11,831 nt of DNA from Methanosarcina sp. UBA402 (GTDB lineage: Archaea > Halobacteriota > Methanosarcinia > Methanosarcinales > Methanosarcinaceae): positions 1 to 11,831 of the forward strand of contig DADO01000020.1 of the NCBI GenBank assembly GCA_002509325.1. The letters run 5' to 3'. The notes under the pieces were generated by a model that saw nothing but the letters and a program-made list of their open reading frames with translations, was not told the origin of the DNA and made no database searches. Within the stretch, counting starts at the first letter, position 1, and each line of letters opens with the position of its first letter. Below are positions 6,932 through 11,831 of this stretch, piece by piece. Made by a program: the position numbers and the translations under genes.

Positions 6932-7210
6932 TTACCTTGTAAAAATTATTTTCATGGCTGCAAAGAGAAAACTAGTGATAAAGCATAACACAAGAGGGTA
7001 AATTCCCATATCCATTGAATCTACCGAAAACTCATCTTCTTTTTTGGAGGCAAACAGCATTTCTTTCATACCCAGAAGAGCGATTAGCCCCAAGACCGTT
7101 ATCTGATAATATGAAGGGATTCCAAAATCAGTCGAGAGAAAACCGATACCTAAATTTGGAAAAGAGCTCCTTGCTGCAAAGTCTGTACCCATGCCAAGTA
7201 TTGAAAACAT
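6932..7210 (-). CDS. Small membrane protein of unknown function, two helices
   Basis: 92 residues with two hydrophobic segments, about 36-54 (ITVLGLIALLGMKEMLF region) and about 69-89 (IYPLVLCFITSFLFAAMKIIF). They are separated by a short acidic loop (KKEDEFSVDSMDMG), so the protein is probably a helical hairpin in the cytoplasmic membrane. I do not recognise a named family. The coding frame is supported by a ribosome site GGGGA (7218-7222) 7 bases before ATG 7210, and a TATA-like box further upstream. It stands alone on the minus strand, divergent from ugd. Its place in a glycan locus might suggest a surface-polymer role, but nothing in the sequence shows one. Confidence 0.7.
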   Translation of the reverse strand: MFSILGMGTDFAARSSFPNLGIGFLSTDFGIPSYYQITVLGLIALLGMKEMLFASKKEDEFSVDSMDMGIYPLVLCFITSFLFAAMKIIFTR

Positions 7211-7229
7211 TATAAATTCCCCATAGTCT

Positions 7230-7238
7230 CTATAAAAG
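7230..7238 (-). promoter_or_regulatory. TATA-like box for the small membrane protein gene
   Basis: The minus strand reads CTTTTATAG. The expected start about 25 bases downstream would fall very near ATG 7210, implying a nearly leaderless message even though a GGGGA site precedes the ATG. That conflict makes either the box or the start uncertain. Confidence 0.4.
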
Positions 7239-7239
7239 A

Positions 7240-7290
7240 ATTATCAGAACATTGTTATTGTCAGAAAATTACTATTATCAGAACATATAC
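7240..7290. repeat. Three 17-bp iterons between divergent genes
   Basis: Units start at 7240, 7257 and 7274 with exact 17-bp spacing. The core is ATTRTCAGAAMAT: ATTATCAGAACAT, ATTGTCAGAAAAT, ATTATCAGAACAT. They begin directly upstream of the TATA-like box of the small membrane gene, about 180 bases before ugd. This placement suits binding sites for a transcription regulator, but no such regulator is encoded in the window. Confidence 0.7.
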
Positions 7291-7471
7291 TAAGTCCTAA
7301 CCATACAGAGTATAAACCTTAAACTATATGAATATATGAATAAGGTTAAGAAGTATTACAATGAAAATGGACAGAATGGCGATTTCCAGAGACCTGGAAG
7401 GATAGCTTATCAAAAAATAGATAAGAATTGGGATTGATTATTCTCCAATTCTCAATAAAGAGGTTCAGTTT

Positions 7472-8755
7472 ATGAAAATTTCCGTTATAGGTTCAGGATA
7501 TGTGGGTTCGGTCACAGCCGCGTGTTTTGCAGAAGTCGGGCATGAAGTAGTCTGTATAGATATTGACAAGAAAAAAATGGATCTGATAAATGCAGGCATT
7601 TCCCCTATCTATGAAGAGGGACTTGGAGAACTTTTGCAAAAGTATGCCGGAAAAAGTCTCACTGCAACCACTGACTATGAATCTGCAATCATGAATACGG
7701 ACATTTCCTTTATCTGTGTAGGAACACCTTCTGCGGAAGATGGAAGCATAGACCTTTCAATTGTTCGTGCGGCGACCGAAAGCATAGGGGCAGTGCTGGC
7801 AAAGAAAGAGGGATACCATGTAGTGGTTGTTAAAAGCACAGTTGTGCCCGAAACAACTGAAAAGTTTGTCCTTCCTATCCTTGAAGAAACTTCAGGAAAG
7901 GTAGCCGGAAAAGATTTTGGAGTTGCAATGAATCCCGAGTTCCTCAGGGAAGGAAAAGCAGTTTACGACTTCATGCATCCTGATAAAATCGTTGTTGGGG
8001 CAATTGACCAAAAATCAGGAGATCTTGTTTCAGAACTTTACCGGGACTTTAAATGTGAAATCACCCGCACGAATCTATCAACAGCGGAAATGATTAAATA
8101 TGTAAATAATTCCCTTCTTGCAACCAAAATATCCTTCGCCAACGAGATAGGAAATATTTGTAAAAAATTAAATATCGATACCTACGAGGTTATGGAAGCA
8201 GTAGGTAAGGACTCCAGGATATGCCCAAGGTTTTTGAACTCAGGAGCAGGATTTGGAGGGTCCTGTTTCCCAAAAGATGTAAAGGCGCTTATAGGAAAGG
8301 CAAAAGAGATCGGATACTCTCCAGTACTACTGGAGTCTGTAATTGGCGTAAATGAAAAACAGCCAACTCTGATGACTGAAATACTCCAGAGGAAAATAGG
8401 AAACCTTGAGGGCAAAAAGGTTGCAGTCCTTGGACTTGCCTTTAAGAATGAAACTGATGATATAAGGGAATCCAGAGCAATCCCTGTCATTACCGAGCTT
8501 CTGAGGCTTGGAGCAAAGGTTTCAGCTTATGACCCTATGGCAATCGAGAATATGAAGCGAATCTTTCCGACAATTGAATACTTCGTGAAAGCTAGAGAGA
8601 CTCTTGAGGGAGCTGACGCCTGCCTTGTAATGACAGAATGGGACGAATTTAAGCAGCTCGATTCTGAATTTGAAGCCATGAAAGAAAAGGTAGTAATCGA
8701 CGGAAGGCGGGTAATTAAAGCGAAAAATATAGATTATGAGGGGCTTTGCTGGTAA
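7472..8755 (+). CDS. ugd: UDP-glucose 6-dehydrogenase
   Basis: 427 residues, full length for the family. It oxidises UDP-glucose to UDP-glucuronate with two NAD+ in the cytoplasm, feeding glycan synthesis. The N-terminal Rossmann motif is ISVIGSGYVG (3-12), followed by VCIDID (27-32). FICVGTPSAEDGSID lies near 80-94, the KSTVVPET segment near 120-127, and the MNPEFLREG motif near 153-161. The catalytic cysteine is C265 in GFGGSCFPKD (260-269). The C-terminal domain begins near VAVLGLAFKNETDDIRESRA. All hallmark residues are present, so GDP-mannose or UDP-N-acetyl-sugar dehydrogenase activity is less likely but cannot be excluded. Start ATG 7472 has AGAGGT 7 bases upstream. A TATA-like stretch lies near 7322-7338 but would give a leader over 100 bases long. 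Confidence 0.95.
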   Translation: MKISVIGSGYVGSVTAACFAEVGHEVVCIDIDKKKMDLINAGISPIYEEGLGELLQKYAGKSLTATTDYESAIMNTDISFICVGTPSAEDGSIDLSIVRAATESIGAVLAKKEGYHVVVVKSTVVPETTEKFVLPILEETSGKVAGKDFGVAMNPEFLREGKAVYDFMHPDKIVVGAIDQKSGDLVSELYRDFKCEITRTNLSTAEMIKYVNNSLLATKISFANEIGNICKKLNIDTYEVMEAVGKDSRICPRFLNSGAGFGGSCFPKDVKALIGKAKEIGYSPVLLESVIGVNEKQPTLMTEILQRKIGNLEGKKVAVLGLAFKNETDDIRESRAIPVITELLRLGAKVSAYDPMAIENMKRIFPTIEYFVKARETLEGADACLVMTEWDEFKQLDSEFEAMKEKVVIDGRRVIKAKNIDYEGLCW

Positions 8756-8763
8756 AACCAGCA
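8747..8763 (+). terminator. Hairpin spanning the ugd stop codon
   Basis: TGCTGGT and ACCAGCA (8747-8753, 8757-8763) form a 7-bp perfect stem with an AAA loop across the TAA stop, followed by ATTATTTCCCTTT. It could be a terminator or 3'-end stabiliser of the ugd message. The T-tract is weak. Confidence 0.4.
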
Positions 8764-8785
8764 GAAATTATTTCCCTTTATGATA

Positions 8786-8866
8786 AAGCCTTTCTTTAGG
8801 CATGGACTTGGTAGCAGGCAGGAAACGAGTTTCTAAACCTGTCGCAGGAATAAGTGCTTTTTGACG
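8786..8866 (-). pseudogene. Fossil of galU N-terminus (UTP-glucose-1-phosphate uridylyltransferase)
   Basis: On the minus strand, 8866 to 8786 reads RQKALIPATGLETRFLPATK, continuing SMPKERL. This is unmistakably the nucleotide-binding start of GalU-type enzymes, whose usual form is KAVIPAAGLGTRFLPATK followed by QPKEML. The second glycine of the GLGTR loop is changed to Glu and EML to ERL. After this about 27-residue stretch the frame reads into an unrelated Tyr-His-Lys-Gly-Lys and stops. The remaining roughly 250 residues of a normal GalU are absent and no start codon or ribosome site is obvious. It is therefore a decayed remnant, antisense to and just downstream of ugd. GalU makes UDP-glucose, the substrate of Ugd, so an ancestral galU-ugd neighbourhood is likely. 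Confidence 0.8.
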
Positions 8867-9090
8867 GTCAAATAAACTGCCCAGTAAAAAGGAAGTCTGT
8901 GAAACGATTATTCTTACAGTTGAGCTAAAGTATTTTTCAACCATAACATCTTTAATTTTCCTCTGATTATTAACCAGTCAAACAAAGAATAAAATTAAAT
9001 ATTTCCTGACCAAAATTAATCACTTCCTTACTAATTAAAGACGATGTAAAATATTAATCGGGAAGTAAAGATTATCTGGAGAGTTTTTCC
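8867..9090. other. Intergenic region before the epimerase
   Basis: No gene is seen here. It is A/T-rich, with a TATA-like ATTAAATATT at about 8994-9003 and another A/T block near 9047-9056. Either could serve the epimerase, whose ribosome site GGAGAG is at about 9079-9084. The galU remnant may extend a few codons into the first bases, but similarity is lost. Confidence 0.4.
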
Positions 9091-10050
9091 ATGCCTACAA
9101 AGAATAAAATACTTGTGACAGGAGGAGCCGGTTTTATAGGAAGCCACCTGGTAGATCGTTTTCTAGAAAAAGGAAGCAGAGTTATTGTTTTTGATAATCT
9201 GAGTTCAGGAAAAATGGAATTTATAGAAAAACATCTTAAAAATCCGGACTTTTCCCTAATAAAAGGAGACCTTCTTGATAAGGAGGCGATAGAGAAAGCC
9301 TGCAAAGACATTGACCTAGTTTGCCATGTGGCTGCAAATCCTGATGTCAGGCTCGGAGCTTCGGATACCAGAGTTCATCTAGACCAGAATATTCTGGCAA
9401 CCTATAATCTTCTGGAAGCGATGAGGAAAAATAATACTAAAAAAATTGCGTTTACTTCCACCTCGACGGTTTATGGAGAAGCGAGCATTATGCCTACTCC
9501 GGAAGATTACGGACCTCTTATTCCTATATCTCTTTATGGTGCCTCCAAACTTGCCTGTGAAGCCTTTATTACTTCATATTCTCATACCTTCGATATGCAA
9601 GCCTGGATATTTCGCTTCGCAAATATCGTTGGTCCACGCAGTACACATGGAATTACGGTTGATTTCATTAAAAAACTGTGCAGGAACTCCAATCTGCTGG
9701 AGATCCTGGGCGATGGCAAGCAGGAAAAATCCTACCTTCATGTATCGGAATGCGTTGATGCTATATTGTTTTTAATAGAGAACAGCCAGGAGAAGGTAAA
9801 TATTTTCAATATTGGCTCCGAGGATACCATCAGTGCTACAGAGATAGGAAAAGCTGTTATGGAAGAGATGGGGCTTTCTGATGTTGAGATTATCTATACC
9901 GGAGGGAGCAGGGGCTGGAAAGGCGATGTTCCAAGGATGAGGTTAGGGATTGAAAATATGAAGAGTTTGGGCTGGAAGCCTGTCTATACATCGGAGAGAA
10001 GCGTGAGAGAGACGGCTAGGGCATTACTTGAGGAAGAGTTAGTGGAATAA
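9091..10050 (+). CDS. NAD-dependent sugar-nucleotide epimerase (GalE-like extended SDR)
   Basis: 319 residues, an extended short-chain dehydrogenase of the UDP-hexose 4-epimerase type. It would interconvert UDP-sugars through a transient 4-keto intermediate with bound NAD in the cytoplasm. The Rossmann motif is ILVTGGAGFIGSH (7-19), followed by VFDNLSSG (33-40) and GDLLDKE (59-65). The catalytic set is T124 (in FTSTSTVYGE, 121-130), Y149 and K153 (YGASK), at the same numbering as E. coli GalE, with Thr replacing Ser124. RFANIVGPR (about 174-182) and GDGKQEKSYLHV are the substrate-domain signatures. Its place after ugd fits UDP-glucose/galactose or UDP-glucuronate/galacturonate epimerisation, but the sugar cannot be decided. 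GGAGAG lies about 6 bases upstream of ATG. It converges on the flippase gene. Confidence 0.92.
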   Translation: MPTKNKILVTGGAGFIGSHLVDRFLEKGSRVIVFDNLSSGKMEFIEKHLKNPDFSLIKGDLLDKEAIEKACKDIDLVCHVAANPDVRLGASDTRVHLDQNILATYNLLEAMRKNNTKKIAFTSTSTVYGEASIMPTPEDYGPLIPISLYGASKLACEAFITSYSHTFDMQAWIFRFANIVGPRSTHGITVDFIKKLCRNSNLLEILGDGKQEKSYLHVSECVDAILFLIENSQEKVNIFNIGSEDTISATEIGKAVMEEMGLSDVEIIYTGGSRGWKGDVPRMRLGIENMKSLGWKPVYTSERSVRETARALLEEELVE

Positions 10051-10059
10051 CTCCCCCAA

Positions 10060-10065
10060 TTTTTT
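10060..10065 (+). terminator. Oligo-T terminator candidate of the epimerase
   Basis: Six T residues lie 10 bases after the TAA stop, preceded by CTCCCCCAA, in the 57-bp gap between convergent genes. This is a plausible archaeal termination tract. Confidence 0.4.
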
Positions 10066-10107
10066 CAAAGTTAACTTAAGCCAGGAATTTAATTGTTATA
10101 AGGTAAA

Positions 10108-11577
10108 TTATTGTTTGACTTCGCTTTTGACTCTGAATAGGTACCTTCGTATTAAAGAAAGCTCATGGTCGCTGAATCCGCCCACTAGGAACATCATAAC
10201 CAAGTAGATAAGTGCGCCTACACCTGCAATCTCGAAAAGCTCAAAAATGCTTGAGATAACGAAGTGGGAAACAAAGAGATACATAGCCATTGAGGACAGA
10301 GCGCTTTTTACAATGTCCTGGAAATAAAAATCAAGTTTAAAGTGTTTTAAAGATACGTGCATGCAAAGCACAGTCATTAAAAAGTAAGAAAATAAGGTTG
10401 ACAGTGAAGCTCCTACAATTCCGACAGAAGGAATCAGAAGAAAGTTAATCAATACATTAGAAACTGCTGCAACAATATTGATGTAAGTTGTAATTTTCGT
10501 TTTCTTAATGAGAAGCATTGTATTGACAAATATTTGGAAGACGCCTGCCAGAAGACCGGAAAAAGCGATAATGGGGATTACAATCCAGCCTGAAAGAAAA
10601 TCTTCGGTGGTAAGAATCCCAAGCAGCGGTTTTGCAAGAGCTGAAAGCCCGAAAACTGCAGGAATCGAGATAAGAAGGAAATATCTAAGAGAATGAGACA
10701 TATAAATTCTTACTTCATCCATTTTATTTTCATCAAATAACTTTGAGAGCTCAGGAAGGAGAATAAGCTGAAGGGGAGTTACAAAAAGTTGTATAAGGTT
10801 GCCAATTGAGCAGGCTGCCGAATATACACCTACACTTCTAAGGCCAAGAAAGTAAGTAACCATGTATCTGTCACTTGACTCTGTAATCCATCTTATAAGT
10901 GCATTGGGAGTTAGGGGTAGAGAAAATTGCAAATACTCTTTCATGTGAGTAAATCGAGGAATAGCGAATCCTATCTGTGATATAATAATTACAAGAGCGA
11001 TTAAAAAAATGGCACCCTGTACAAATAAGGTAGCTGCTATTACACCAAGAAGCCCATATCCCATTTTGAGAAGAACGAGAATGAAAAATAGTTTTCCAAA
11101 CGTTTCAAAAAGAGTTAAGTAAGAAAACTTCTGGATCTGCCTGAAAACTCTGAAATAAAAAAGAGATATAGACTCAATTACATTCAGAAGAATTAAAAGA
11201 GAACCTGCCTGGACAAAATAAGTTGCCTCTGGGTCTCTGAAACCGAAGGTTGCAAGAGGCTCTGCAAAAATATAGAGCAGAAGTGAAGCCAGAAGACCGG
11301 ATACAGTTACAAAAAAGAGGATGGAATATACTGCTTCCCTTATTATTTTGGTTTCCGTTTCAGAAGATAAAAACCTGACAAACCCCATAGAGAGGCCCAT
11401 TAGTGCAAGGGGAGAGATAAGGGATACAGTGATATTAATCTGGGCCCAGAGTCCGTAATCATAGGTTCCAAGGGTTTTTGTGATTATCGGAAGCAGGAAG
11501 AAGGTTCCCAGGCTTGTAAGTATCTGAACTGTTCCAATAAAACCAACATCCTTTGCAAACTTTTGATATGACACCAT
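10108..11577 (-). CDS. Polysaccharide/oligosaccharide flippase (Wzx/RfbX-like, MOP superfamily)
   Basis: 489 residues and almost wholly hydrophobic, with roughly 12 to 14 membrane helices, the length and pattern of Wzx-type flippases. The N-terminal family signature is visible: FAKDVGFIGTVQILTSLGTF (7-26), then LPIITKTLGTYDYGLWAQ (28-45) and LALMGLSMGFVRFLS (57-71). The typical mid-protein SLPLTPNALIRWITESSDRYMVTYFLG (about 219-245) carries the conserved charged DRYM. The protein would carry lipid-linked oligosaccharide from the cytoplasmic to the outer face of the membrane, exporting the product of the neighbouring glycosyltransferases. The ribosome site AAGGTGAT (11578-11585) directly touches ATG 11577, unusually close. 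An in-frame GTG at 11574 would give a 3-base gap, still short. It is convergent with the epimerase. Confidence 0.93.
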   Translation of the reverse strand: MVSYQKFAKDVGFIGTVQILTSLGTFFLLPIITKTLGTYDYGLWAQINITVSLISPLALMGLSMGFVRFLSSETETKIIREAVYSILFFVTVSGLLASLLLYIFAEPLATFGFRDPEATYFVQAGSLLILLNVIESISLFYFRVFRQIQKFSYLTLFETFGKLFFILVLLKMGYGLLGVIAATLFVQGAIFLIALVIIISQIGFAIPRFTHMKEYLQFSLPLTPNALIRWITESSDRYMVTYFLGLRSVGVYSAACSIGNLIQLFVTPLQLILLPELSKLFDENKMDEVRIYMSHSLRYFLLISIPAVFGLSALAKPLLGILTTEDFLSGWIVIPIIAFSGLLAGVFQIFVNTMLLIKKTKITTYINIVAAVSNVLINFLLIPSVGIVGASLSTLFSYFLMTVLCMHVSLKHFKLDFYFQDIVKSALSSMAMYLFVSHFVISSIFELFEIAGVGALIYLVMMFLVGGFSDHELSLIRRYLFRVKSEVKQ

Positions 11578-11585
11578 ATCACCTT
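11578..11585 (-). promoter_or_regulatory. Ribosome binding site abutting the flippase ATG
   Basis: The minus strand reads AAGGTGAT with no spacer before ATG 11577, against 6 to 9 bases for the other genes in the window. Pairing with only the AAGG part would leave 4 bases. No in-frame ATG lies close downstream. Confidence 0.5.
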
Positions 11586-11622
11586 AAAAGGAATTCCGTT
11601 TTTAATGTTTTGAACGAAGTAG

Positions 11623-11781
11623 TTACGAAAATGTTCTTATGAAAATACTTCTTAAGACTTGCTCCGGTTCACTATCCAGAGTTTGGTACTTAAATCCTTC
11701 CGAACGCCGATCAAATTTTTCAGGTTCCAATTTCTCCGCAGAGGTTCTATTTATAACTATATCATAGCAAGTCTCATTCAT
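11623..11781 (-). CDS. Doubtful 52-residue hypothetical protein
   Basis: A frame from ATG 11781 (MNETCYDIVINRTSAEKL...) to TAA 11623, ending 45 bases before the flippase start. It is hydrophilic and charged, with no signal peptide, helix or recognised motif. There is no ribosome site before the ATG. The frame stays open for another 16 codons or so upstream, so it may be the decayed C-terminal end of an older gene. I do not recognise it. Confidence 0.25.
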   Translation of the reverse strand: MNETCYDIVINRTSAEKLEPEKFDRRSEGFKYQTLDSEPEQVLRSIFIRTFS

Positions 11782-11831
11782 ACACTGTTTTATTTTGGAT
11801 CTGAAAGTTTCGAGATATTATACTTATATTC

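Noticed and set aside
7240..7290. Possible replication origin iterons
   Set aside because: Only three copies and no Orc1/Cdc6 or Rep gene nearby; a regulator site is simpler.
7361..7405. 14-codon mini-frame upstream of ugd (MKMDRMAISRDLEG)
   Set aside because: Too short to support; no ribosome site and no reason to think it is a leader peptide.
8182..8490. 102-residue minus-strand frame inside ugd
   Set aside because: It is antisense to the conserved catalytic region of ugd, with no ribosome site or domain.
8782..8836. 18-codon plus-strand frame after ugd (MIKPFFRHGLG...)
   Set aside because: It is the antisense of the galU remnant, whose minus-strand reading explains the sequence.
9446..9775. 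109-residue plus-strand frame inside the epimerase gene
   Set aside because: It is out of frame with a clear epimerase whose catalytic Tyr and Lys are in the main frame.

Overview
The window looks like chromosomal DNA of a methanogenic archaeon, most likely Methanosarcina or a close relative. This is judged from archaeal-type ribosome binding sites (AGGTGAT, GGTGGT), A/T-rich TATA-like boxes instead of bacterial -35/-10 promoters, AGA/AGG/ATA-rich codon use, and the protein families present. No rRNA, tRNA or single-copy marker is present to prove the genus.

Layout: (1) 1-391 holds a 131-bp miniature inverted-repeat element and a six-copy 20-bp tandem repeat that runs into the 3' end of the first gene. 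(2) 388-4676, all on the minus strand, is a tight four-gene operon read as DUF354 GT-B-like protein, polysaccharide-deacetylase-like protein, GT2 glycosyltransferase, GT4 glycosyltransferase. Two of its junctions overlap. (3) 4846-6660 is an A/T-rich insertion: an apparently intact RNA-guided nuclease iscB with a highly structured omega-RNA (HEARO-type) region immediately upstream. A short repetitive reading frame overlaps the iscB stop codon. (4) 6932-7290 holds a small two-helix membrane protein on the minus strand, with three 17-bp iterons beside its TATA-like box. (5) 7472-10050, plus strand, holds UDP-glucose 6-dehydrogenase (ugd) and a GalE-type sugar-nucleotide epimerase. Between them lies an antisense fossil of the N-terminus of galU, the enzyme that makes the substrate of ugd. 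(6) 10108-11577, minus strand, is a Wzx-like polysaccharide flippase, convergent with the epimerase, with a doubtful small reading frame upstream.

Together the cellular genes form a surface glycan or glycoprotein-glycan locus. Ugd and the epimerase make activated sugars (UDP-glucuronate and an epimerised or related UDP-sugar). The GT2, GT4 and DUF354 proteins plausibly assemble the glycan, the deacetylase-like protein may modify it, and the flippase would move the lipid-linked product across the membrane.

The most striking non-housekeeping item is the iscB/omega-RNA unit. IscB is the known ancestor-type relative of Cas9, so this is not a new family, but here it is a solitary copy without a transposase in an archaeal glycan locus and all its catalytic residues are intact. 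The galU fossil, the 17-bp iterons and the stop-start-overlapping repeat frame are smaller observations that standard annotation would probably miss.
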